DNA of 64,000 nt from Mesostigma viride (lineage: Eukaryota; Streptophyta; Mesostigmatophyceae; Mesostigmatales; Mesostigmataceae): assembly GCA_009746045.1 (NCBI GenBank), contig RPFO01001984.1:1-64000 (forward strand), read 5' to 3'. Shown in pieces: positions 36,301 through 48,300 of this stretch. Within the stretch, counting starts at the first letter, position 1. Each line of letters starts with the position of its first letter. A model generated the notes under the pieces. It was not told the origin of the DNA and did not search any database. It was given only the letters and a program-made list of their open reading frames with translations. The position numbers and the translations under genes were made by a program.

Positions 36301-39300
36301 GTGCTGCCTGGCTTCGCCCCTTGATACTCAAGCCCATCTTATCGGTCATCCTGCTTTGTTGGTCGAGTCGCCGCGGCCAGGTTTGCACAGCATTGCATTC
36401 GCGACTGCCTGCGCGGGATGCGCGCGGACTGAACACCGATTGTGCCTTCAATGCATGAGATCATATGGTTGCTGTTCACCCCCCTGTCGCAGCGGCCAGC
36501 ATCAGCGAGGAGGAGCCAGGGCCTGCGGACACCGACAACGAGAGAATGCAGGAGCTGGTGGATACCGCTGTGCTCAAGGCACTGCTGGCATCCGAGGCGG
36601 TGCGTCGCCGCCCAAGAGAACACGTATATCCCACCCTCAGCCCTCGCTCATTGCCTGCCGTTGCTTATCCTCCCCTTTGCCCCCCTTGGCCCCCTTGCCC
36701 CCCTTGCCCCCCTTGCCCCCCTTGCCCCCCTTGCCCCCCTTGCCCCCCTTGCCCCCCTTGCCCCCCTTGCCCCCCTTGCCCCCCTTGCCCCCCGTGCCCC
36801 CCTTGCCCCCCTTGCCCCCCTTGCCCCCATTGCCCCCCTTGCCCCCCGTGCCCCCTTGCCCCCCTTGCCCCCCTTGCCCCCCGTGCCCCCTTGCCTCCCT
36901 TTGGTAAGAAAGTATACAAGGGTGCCTCGGCTACCCGTGCATGTCGCAAGAGCAGCATAATTTTTAAATAATTAAACCTGTTATTCTTTTTTTGTCGATT
37001 GGAATAGCAATAATAATACCAGGAAAAAACGCCCCCAATAAGGGCAATGATAATAAGAGGGAGCACTTAAATGGTTTATACGTTCAGCTGTCGCGCAGTC
37101 CCCCTACATGTCCCCTTACAACTGTGTTTTTGTATGAGTGCACTGGGTTTGAAGATATGCAGCATACTTTTCTAAGTACCTAGTTGGTTAAGTACTCGAT
37201 ACCTCCTACCTATTTTTCACATCATCATCTCTCACTGGCTGTGGGTGACCACTGGCTATGTTTCATGCATCTTAGCTGTTGACTATGATTCATGCAGGCT
37301 AACTACTGGTCACTGCCTGTGATACATGCGCCCTATCTACTGCACTCTGTCTCGCAGCTCCCTCAGCAGGTGACTGACTTCCTGCTGGCCGCGCCAGCTG
37401 TCGACGTGGCCGAGGCGGAAGCGGATCTGCGGCGCTTGCGGCGGTTTCCTGAACTGGTGCTCCTCTATCGGCTGGTGGGGCGCCACGCCGACGCACTCAA
37501 CCTGCTGGCCAGGTGCGTGCCCTTATCATACGACCTGCTGGCCAGGTGCGTGCGGGTGGGGTGGGCATTAAGAACTACCTTTGTGTGTGAGGGTGGGGTG
37601 GGCATTGAACAACCATGTGCGTGCGGGTGGGCTAGGCATTGAACAACCATGGTGGGCGCCTCGTACCTTTTCTTTCTCACGACTTGGTACCGAGGCAAAC
37701 AAGGGAGACCTCGGTGTTTTGTTGAAGCTTGTCTGCAGGGGGGACATGAGACATGCTGCCATGGGCACCCGTCCTGCTCCCTTGTATCGTCGGTATGGAA
37801 CGTTTCATATGGATTTTTGCCATGTCCAGGCAGCTAAGGGCCCTTCGTGGAGCAAGCAGGGCAGCGCTGCAGTGGCTGCCCCTTGGTGCCACCGCAGCGC
37901 TCCCTGTGGGCTGACATCCTCTTGTCACGTGGGCAGGGCTACCCCCTAAGAGACAAGGATTGAATTGACACTGTATGATGGCCCAGGCACGGCAGTTACA
38001 AACCAACCATGGTACTCAGATTAGTCGTATACTACATGATCATCATAATTGTAGCCCATAAAAATATCTGTACTTCTCATGGCGGCAATCATCTGGGCAG
38101 TGCCAGTCCTCGGGGGCAAAGGTTATTTTGGGCCACACCGTCGGCATGCCCTTAGAGCTCTGCTGTGTTGTCGGACCTCCTTTGCCCTCTGGCGGGTAGC
38201 GGCGACAGCCAACGTACTTTGGTCCTGATCTACCTAACCTGTGCCCGCGCACGTGTGCCTAGTATGAGCACTTCAAGGCCAGCACATGGGTGCCTATTTG
38301 AGTGTTTATATGCCCTTGCACATACGTGTGCCTGATGTGAGCGTGTACATTCTTGCGTGCCTGTGGGCGCGTGCCATGTGATGGCATCCCCAGCCTTGCC
38401 GAGGGGCACCCCGTGGAGCTGTCAGTAGCCAAGGTAACCAGCGTGCCCGAGGACACGCATGAGGAGGGGGGCGGGGAGGCACGCGCATCGCGGCACATTT
38501 CTGCCGCGGCTGCCGCTGCCGTTGCCGCGCAGCGAGCATCACGCGCGTCGATGGCTGCGGACCTGACGGACCCGTCGGCACTGGTGGACTATCTGCAGGT
38601 GGGGCGCGATGAGTGCTTTGACAGTGGCACGATGCTCACTGTAGGAAGATGGTGTTATGATGCTGTTGGTAGGGAGGGCACAGGTTGGGACGACTCTGAT
38701 TTGAAAACAGGCAGTCGCCGAGGAAAACGTGAGCCTGTTTAGTTGTTGGGAATGTGGGCAAGACCAAAGAGGAATGTCTATTGAGCGCCACATGACCTGT
38801 TGCACGTTATGGCGGGCCCCTCTCGTTTCCAAGTCGGTGGCTTGTTCAAGTCGGTGGTTTGTTCAAGTCGGTGGCTTGTTCAAGTCGGTGGCTTGTTCAA
38901 GTCGGTGGTTTGTTCAAGTCGGTGGCTTGTTCAAGTCGGTGGTTTGTTCAAGTCGGTGGCTTGTTCAAGTCGGTGGCTTGGTCAAGTCGGTGGCTTGGTC
39001 AAGTCAGCGGCTTGGTCAAGTCGGCGGCTTGGTCAAGTCGGGTGCTTGTTCAAGTCAGCGGCTTGTTCAAGTCAGCGGCTTGGTCAAGTCAGCGGCTTGT
39101 TCAAGTCGGCGGCTTGGTCAAGTCGGGGGCTTGGTCAAGTCGGGGGCTTGGTCAAGTGGGGGGCTTGGTCAAGTCGGCGGCGTGTTCCCACCGCAGCCTC
39201 CAAGCCACGGCTCACTCAATATCAGGCTCGCTCCGGCACTGCCACCTGTCATCTTACTGGATGCTACGGCTGTGTATGCCACACATCTTGTCCTGTCTGG

Positions 39301-42300
39301 GGTGAACCTGCAGGGCATATCGGCGACGCATGCGGATCTGGTTCTTCGCTTCCTGCGCGGGTGCTTGCTGCCGCGATTCCCCAGGTAGGGCCAGCCGGGG
39401 TGTGTGGGCGCATGCGGCCAGGCGTAGGCACAGCCTGTCCAAGGCGGGGCGTGCATGGATGGGTGGTGACATCGTCCCCACCTGTCTGATTGATGCATCC
39501 ACTGGATAGGTAGCCATGCGGTTGTAGTGTTTTTTCTACTAGCCTGCCACTGGGGAGGGTAAGCTTACCTGTTTGCCTGTTGCGAAGGTGAGCAGGAATG
39601 TGGAGTTTTCCGGGTTTTATTACTTTATATCATTCCAGCCCTTTCTCTGCCCAACAGACGCGTGGGATGTATACTTCGTAGTCACCGACGTAAAGTTGCA
39701 TCGATAGGGCTTTGATAATAATAGTTATGATGATGGTGGTAATAACAATAATGTTAATGGTTTTTTCTCTCGGTCTGTGCTGAGTGGCGCATGACAAGGG
39801 GGCAATGGCCAAGTGTGGGAGCTTGCTGTGGTATTGACCATCCCATCCACTGGGATGGACAGGGCCCTCTGTTCAGGCCAGCACTGCAAGGGACACATTA
39901 TGCCTGCCACGGTGAAAAGCAAGGTGGTATGTGTCCCTGGTTATCAGTAACAAGGCTACCATCCTGTGGGAATACTACTAGAGACCTACCATTTGTCCTG
40001 TATGAATATACTGTGTTCCTGGTTATCAGTAACAAGGCTACCATCCTGTGGGAATACTACTAGAGACCTACAATTTGTCCTGTATGAATATACTGTGTTC
40101 CTGGTTATCAGTAACAAGGCTACCATCCTGTGGGAATACTACTAGAGACCTACAATTTGTCCTGTATGAATATACTGTGTTCCTTTCTGATCTTAGCACT
40201 ACTGTGCTTGCAGCCCACGGTGCCAATGTGGGGAGTCCATTTGGCACTGGCTCCATACTCACGGCTCCCCTCTGTGCCCCTCTGTGAACCGTGTGATGTC
40301 AACCACGGACGAATCCACCTTCGACCCTGACCTGCTGCTGTTGGACGTCACTTGTGTCACCCACCATGAACACCCACTCCATCAGCCATGCGCTGGACCT
40401 GCTCAAAGGGATCCCACCTGACGCCATCACGCCCGTGACGTTGCTTGGCATTATCAAGAAGAATGCACCGCAGGTATGCCGGGGGCATGGCCAGCCGGCG
40501 TGCCCTCCACAAAGATGTGGGCATATTCGGGCATTGTAGTTAGGGCATATATGGGCATCATTGGCTCCGAGTAACTTGGGCACATGTTTGAGTAGGATCT
40601 GGGCATAAACATGGGTAGGCTCCTCCCTTGGCTCCTTCTGCTCCTACCTAGCGCATCCTGTTCATGGTGCCAGCCTCACCCTGTCCACCTAACGTTGCCA
40701 CGTTTCTGGCAGTCCACCTCTGCTCTCACCAGCTCCACTGCATCAGCTCCACCTCTGCTCTCACCAGCTCCACTGCATCAGCTCCACCTCTGCTCTCACC
40801 AGCTCCACCGCATCAGCTCCACCTCTGCTCTCACCAGGTGTGCGACATGTGGTCATGCGCCAAATCCACGTTTTGTTTGGGCATACAAAGGGGCCGTTCG
40901 TGAGAGTTGTTGAGCGCTTCGTACCCGTGGGGGCTAGGGACTGGGACAAGGGGGGCAACGGGAATGGTGGGGACACTGGGGCCTCAGCCGCGTGGCATTC
41001 GCCGTGTTCTGTGGGCAGCAATGTGGTCGGTTGCTGCTGATAGGGGGTGCGCCTCAGATGTTGCCTCTTAACAGCGTGTCGATTTTCTTTTCTTGTTTGT
41101 CCTCACAGTTCCCTTGTATCTAATAATGCCTCTTCATTATGTCGTGGTGCATTTGCTTTGTGCTACATTCCCACTTGGTGGGTGATTTCGCACGTCCTCA
41201 GCTGTGCCTGCCCTATTTATGGCACGTCCTGGTGGACTACCAGCCATCACCGGCGCCCGCCGTGCCTCACAATCAGCAGCACCTGGGCCCCCCACCGCAA
41301 CGACAGCCGGTCCTGGGCGACCCTTCTTCTGGCATCCCTCACTCCTCGGTGGGCGACCAGCTGTCGGACACGGATGACAGCACGGACGGCGTCGCGATGA
41401 CCATGGCGGATGAGCTGGTAGGGGGGACAAATTTTGCCATCGAATTACGCTGTAATTATTCCAAAAGGGGAGAAGGGGCCTCCTTTGCAGCAGAGGCCTG
41501 CTTGGGCTGAGCACAAACAGTTGAGAGATGGTTGATGAATTGTAGGAGACACTGTTGAAAAGAGTTCTCAGCAAAGCTCTGACGACAACCACATCCACTG
41601 GTCTACCATGGTTTCCAACATGGTCTACCATGGCTGCCGACCATGGTGGACCATGTAAGGATATCTCAAATCGATGTAGAGTTGGATATTTGGATAGAGT
41701 GTTTGTGACTATAAATATTGCCGCTGAGTAGAGCTTTCATCGCCCTTTCTAGCAACGCTGATACAGGCTGATTTGGTTGGTATTTGCAAAGTTATGCCAC
41801 TCAGACGTTTGCATGAATGTTGGTGTGCATGGTGACTTAGGAAATGATGACGTGTGGCATGAGGAAAAATGTGCATTGTATTTGGAAGCATATCTGGACT
41901 TAGGTAAGGTGTTTACTTAAGTGGCTGACCGGGTAGATATTTTCCTGGGCCGAATATTCTAAATGCAGAATATTCTAGTCGTAAGACATGATGACGTGAT
42001 TGTAACGTCAACAGCCAGTTGTACGACTTGCTATTTATGGGATTAATGCAACTGGGTGGGGAGCCCGCAATCTGGCCCTCGATACCTTCGCGCATATGTA
42101 TTCCTCCATCGAGACTCTATCCAACTACCCAACTCGCCCGTTGGCCATTTATTATAATCGAAATTAGTACGAGTCGGATAGTTGGATAGAGTCTCAATGG
42201 AGGAATATATATCTATATATATGCGAGAAGGTATCAATAATCAAGGGCCAGATTGTGGGCTCCCCATCTAGTTGCACTAATCCCGTAAATAGCAAGTCGT

Positions 42301-45300
42301 ACAACTGGCTGTTGACGTCAGAATCACGTCATCATGTCTTACGACTAGAATATTCTGCATTTAGAATATTCGGCCCAGGAAAATATCTCCCCGGTCAGCT
42401 CTGAAGTAAGCACCTTACCTAAGTCCAGATATGCTTCCAAATACGATGCACATTTTTCTTCATGCCACGCGTCATCATTTCCTAAGTCACCATGCACACG
42501 TCAACATTCATCGTCAAGATTCATGCAAACGTCGGAGTGGCATAACTTTGCAAATACGCAACCAAATCATCCCGTCTCAGCTTTGCTAGAAAGGGCGATG
42601 AAGGCTCCAGTCAGCGGCAATACTTATATTCACAAACATCATAGTCCACTGATATGAAATTCAGGAATCGTCATACTAACTGGTAGACCGTATAAGGATG
42701 TCTCCTTGCACCGGGTGGCGGACTGTATGCTTCAGGGATGTCATGATGAGAAGGGGGGGGGCATGTGTCCAGTCAACGGGCTCTTGATTCACTACTGCCC
42801 CCGGGTAGACCTGTGTTGTGCCCCACAGGAGCGTCGCTGTAGTGAACGGTGAACACACATGCGTGCGTGCAAGGCGGCCGCTGTGTTGGCATCAGCCAGA
42901 ATCTTGTGTCCAGCATGAGCCTGGCCTACCACCAGCCTTGCATGGGCCTACTGGCTGGTTGACGCATACCGTAGGCTGGTCCCCTTTGCACAGCGCCCAC
43001 GTCGCGCATTGCTTGACAAGGTCACCCGTCGGTACTTCTACCAACCACCAGCAGCAGCTCTCCTATCCCCATGCTGGCCTGCCGACACTCGCACCCCTTT
43101 TGCCCACCATCCGCTGTGCATCACAACCCTCCCTCTCACGCGTCGTGCATGCACTTTTCGAATGTCGTGTTGCCTCTTGCTGCTTGGCCACGTTCCAGGT
43201 TCAACTGCTCCTCAACGCCGTGTTGGAGGAGCGACGACAGGGCGCGTGGCCGCCGCACGCAGAGCCCATGACGCCCACGCGCCAGCAGCTACTCACGTTC
43301 CTGGGGCAGGTGCGCCAGGGGTCCATTAGGGGGGCACGCACAATGAGGGGTGGACTGTTGATCGTGTCTGGAGTATATTTGCACCTTCTTGTGTTCCTGG
43401 GGCAGCTGCGGTGTAATGGATGGGACCAGCCAATTATCATATGCAGTTATCATACTGCTATGTAGATAGGGAGACGAATGTTGGCCTTGAATGGGGCGTT
43501 ATAATTATGCGTGCGTTGAGCTGGAACGGCTGTAAAAATAATAAGGGTATTATATTTATGGGTGCCTTGACAGGGGCTCTTGATAAATGCTTTTATGCTT
43601 TGCATTTGCCGAGCATAGACCGGGTGTCCATCTGTCATTCTGTTCATGATATCCTCTGTGATGTCCTGTGTGACGTGCTGTGCTTGTTTGTGTGTGTGTG
43701 TGCTGTAAACTCATGGGCCATATCCAATCGTCACAATCGCAAGTTTTTTAGTAGTAAGCCAGCCATTTTTTACACACTGTATGCAAGTGGCCATCGTATA
43801 ACTATGTTGCCTACGACGATGGTTTGCCGGGTGCCCACCTTCCATTTTCCATGCCCACACCACACAACAATTGCGTGCGACGTATGCCACACTCGCAACC
43901 CACGCAACCCACGGAACGTGCACTCGACATGCACACAACACATCACATGCGCATGGCACCAGTCGACGGCGTACCTGCCCGAGCGCTACCTGTGCCGTCT
44001 GCCAGCAAACAGCCTCCACGAGGAGCGGGCAGCGCTGCTGGCGCGCGTCGGCCTGCACGAGCAAGTGCTCCACATTTACGTGAGGAAGGTGCGGGTGCTA
44101 GCAGTGATGGCCTGTTCATAGTACTAGGGTGTGCAGTCAATCGGCTAGCCACAAGCCACGTGTTCACGCGAGGTAGGTGTGGGTGCTAGCAGTGATGGCC
44201 TGTTTATAGTACTAGGGTGTGCAGTCAATCGGCTAGCCACAAGCCACGTGTTCACGTGAGGAAGGTGCGGGAGCCAGCAATGGCCACCCACTCCCTAGTG
44301 ATGCAGCAAAATTTGCCATCACAAGGCCACGGGCGATCTCCTGATCCATACATTGCATCAGAACGTGTCGTCTTCTGTGTCTTTCTCCTCATCCATACGA
44401 GACAGGTCTCATCCTTGGCCTGATCTCTCTGTCCATGCGATCGATGGTTTGTGTTGGCACACATGAGAGTGCAGAACGTGGCTCGTGAAAGTGCAGCACA
44501 CGGCCAGTTTGGCCGGTGCAGGTAGGGTTCCTGCTACGGTTCTGCTGGTTCCTGCTGTGCATGTACTAGTAGGGCGTGGGGGATGGTATGGTGTGGAATA
44601 GCAGCTTTACCGACGGCATGGGGGCAAGGGATGATCACCGCCTCAGTCTGCAATTTCATTCCTCTTCTTTTCGGCAGCCAGAAAGGCGTCGTGACAAAGG
44701 GTGGGAGGCATTTCCAAGCAGGCGTTGGCGTAGTCCTTTTGTGTGCGCCCCACTTGGCCCCAATATCGTCGGTATCTCATGCACGGGCATGCACACCAAC
44801 CTCCTAACTACTGATGGTTGCACGGCGCCCTCAGTACCTTTCCATATTGAGCAAAGGCTCATGAGACATAAATATCGGTGCCCCACGTGCGAATCTGTCC
44901 CTACCATCTTTCCCGCCTCGGCCCACGACGTATTCCCTTCCTTTCCTCGCCTGCTCATGGTCCCTGCATGCATGTTTCAGCCTGCCAGTCACTGCAGACC
45001 TTCTTCTCCCCTCCGCCGTCTTGCATCCTTGATGTTCTTGTTGGTGTCTTTCGTCTGCGCATTCTCCCTGGCCATTCGTTGGCGCATCATGTCGATGCAC
45101 TCTGTCGATGCCTGTTGCTGATGGTGTCCTTGATGCTTTTGTTAGTAGATATAATCTTCATCTTGTTCATCTCTGTTTGTGGGCCGCATGCTCTGCAGCC
45201 ATCGTAAGCATGAGATGGCCACATGGGCTCTCAAGTCCTTGCCGCGTGCACTATGCATGCATCACGCTTGCCTTTGTGGGGCGTGCCCCTGCACCCAGCT

Positions 45301-48300
45301 GGGGGACCCACGTCGTGCCGAGTCGTACTGCGAGCGCGTCTTCCAACGATATTGCGAGGCAACCGCGGCGCACCAAGGGGGGGGGCACGTCTTGCTGGGT
45401 ATGCGGCGACGTGCACGTGCCGCATGGTGGATGGCATGTGCGGCTTTCTCAATCTTGCTTCCTTCCTGATTAATTGCTCGCTAATTCAACCCCGGATGGC
45501 AGCACCTACTTTGAGCCTGGCGTAGGGGGACATCACGACACGTAGTGACAGCTGGTCCTGGGAAATTGTTGCTAGTAGTCCTTGCTACTCAAGGATGCCA
45601 TGATATCCACCCTTACGGTAAATGATAAGCACCATGCCTCGTAGACCATGGGTGAGCGGGCTGCGGCACCTCGCAGTTTCTGCTTCCGTTAGCCCCCTCT
45701 CTCAAGTGCCTTGTGGGACTACTAGTTTCGCCTGGCTGTCATGCAGATCTGACAACCATGCCTTGTTGCCAGCGGCATGCCCCCTTGAGAGCTTAAGTTC
45801 AATGAACAACCAAGCTTACGGAAACCAAACAGCTACTTGCTCATGATACTGAATGCTCGGTTTATGTGTGACATGCTCTGTTTGTGCGTGTCATCCTCTG
45901 TTCGTGCGCGGATGATGTCGCGCAGGCGGCATGGGCCCCTTTGGGGTCGGGTTTGGCCAACCGGCCCGCCCGAGGGAGGCGGGGCCCGCCCCTGAACCGT
46001 TCTCCTCCCCCCTCTCCCCCGTGGCTCGAGGGGGGGGGAGCAGCCGGGGACCAGGGGCCGGCCAGGGTGCAGGTGGCGGCGACTGGCCCCTCCCCGGCCA
46101 ATCACTGGACGCGCTGGATGCTGACTACGCGGCATCTGGCGGGGACTACGCGCGCGACGTGTACCTGTCCCTGCTCAAGGTGCTCCTGGTCCCTGGCTGG
46201 CAGGGTGACGCGGTCATACCCTGGGACTCAGCCGGCGCGCTGACCGCCGCAGCCATCACCGCCGGAGGGGGGAGATCTATCTCTGGCGACGTAGCCGCTG
46301 GCATTGACAGCGAGGGAGACAGAGGTGGCAGCGGCGCTGATGTGGCGAGTCGCGATGGTGCCGGAAGCAAGGAGTCACAGCGTGGCCAAACCCAAGGGGA
46401 TGCTCCTTCCTCAACGCGCCAGCCGGGCGTCGGCGTGGACTGGGAGCGCGATGTCTTGCTTGAGGACGCAGCCGAGTTGCTGCGGCGGCACCCTAACCAC
46501 ATCGACACACTGCGTGCGCTGGAGCAGCTGCCGGGCACCGCGCCGCTGCATGTGAGCAAACAGGCCACATGTCTGCTGCCAACCGCACGCAGTGCATAGA
46601 AGTCGACGGGAGAGCAGCAAAATGAGATACGTACAGCATAATGAGGACCGTGTTGTGAGGACCGTGTTGTGAGGACCCTATTGTGAGGACCGTGTTGTGA
46701 GGACCGTATTGTGAGGACCGTGTTGTGAGGACCGTGTTGCGCTTGTGCGACTAGCGGGGGGAGAATGGCTCCGCGCATGAGGCATCATGATCGCGCATCA
46801 TAGCCTCCCGGGTCGTGTGTATGCGGCTTCTTGTGTCGGGAGACTGGCTCACCATCGTTTTGTTCGATCATCTGTGAGGTGGTGTCACCGCCACGTGGCT
46901 TCCATCATCATTGCTAATACTGTCGTCGTGTGGATAGGAGTCAGCGCCGGCATCGAATGCATGACGATGGACGTCATGGGAACGCAAAGCCGGGCTCCTA
47001 CCTTGAGGGGAAAAGGGCAGAGCAAGAACCCAATGTGGGCGCCTGGCGCGTCTCCTGGAGATAGGGTGGCCGGTGACTGGGGTTGGATTGCTGTCATGGT
47101 CACAACATGTGGCTGCGCATGCCTCGCCCATGCTTTGTCAGATGTTTATGGGCCCAACTGTGCGTGGCGTGGTCATGCCCCATCTCCCGTCCTCTCCACT
47201 AGCATGGCTACTCTTCCCCTCCCCCCCCTTGTTCTCACTGGCCTCTCCCTTTGCCCCCCCCCCCCCCTTTGCTCCCCCCTTTGCCCCCCTACCCCTTTGG
47301 CCCCCCCTTTGGCCTCCCTTTTGGCCCCCCCCATTGGCCCTATTTGTGCTCCCCCATCACTTGCCAGGAACTACTCCCCTTTCTTCACTCCATCCTGCGC
47401 GGCAAGAGCGAGGCGCGCCGCAACCTGGCCATTGTGAAGAGCCTGCACGCGAGCGAGCACTTCCGGGTGAGCGCGCGGGGGTGACAGGGGGGGGGGGGGG
47501 GGGGGGGGGGGCAAGAGGGAGCTTGTCCATGTCCATGCCCATCAGAAAGGGGTTTGGGGCTGGCTGCGCCCTTTTGAGATTGCTGGGGTGCCCATCGCAA
47601 GTCCATGGGGAAGGGAGGGACGGGGGGTAAGGGACCTCCCTCCCCTCCCTCCCCTCCCCCCCCTCCTTCCCCTCCCTCCCCTCGCCCCCCTCCTTCCCCT
47701 CCCTCCCCTCGCCCCCCTCCCCTCCCTCCCCTGCCTCCCCTCCCCTTCCTCCCCTCCCTCCCCTCCCTCCCCTCTGCCCTCCCATGCATGAGAGGGGAGG
47801 GAGGGGAGGGAAAGGGGGAAAGGGAGGGACGGGAGGGAAGGGAGGGGGGGATCGGAGGGAAGAGGGGGGCGGAAGGGAGGTAAGGGAATGAAGGGGTGGA
47901 GGAAAGGAGTCGAGGGAAGGGTGGGAAGGCCAGGTGGTTGTTAGTAGACAGGGTGCTCTCACGTGGGCTGCGCTGCTTGTGGTACGCTTTCTCTTAACCT
48001 GTGTTTTTTTGCAACGCGATGTATCGCGTTGTAGTCTGACACCTGGCAAACCCAGTAGACATGAGATTTTAGGTCTGGAAATTGCTACGGAGGCCACATA
48101 CATCCTGGAGAATCTCAAACCAATGGATGCATTTTTGCGATTATTTTTGTGATGGCCGTGCACAAGAATCTACCACTGAACTTTGGCGTCAGCGCGGGCG
48201 AAGGAGTTGTTACGGATGCATCATAGTTTCTGGGTGTCCCATGTGCCACGTCGCACCCTGATGTATCACGTTATCAAGCCTCGGGTTGTATACATCGCGA

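Noticed and set aside
36278-37066. Pro/Cys and Gly/Ala repeat open frames
   Set aside because: Translation of the CCCCCCTTG array between exons 13 and 14.
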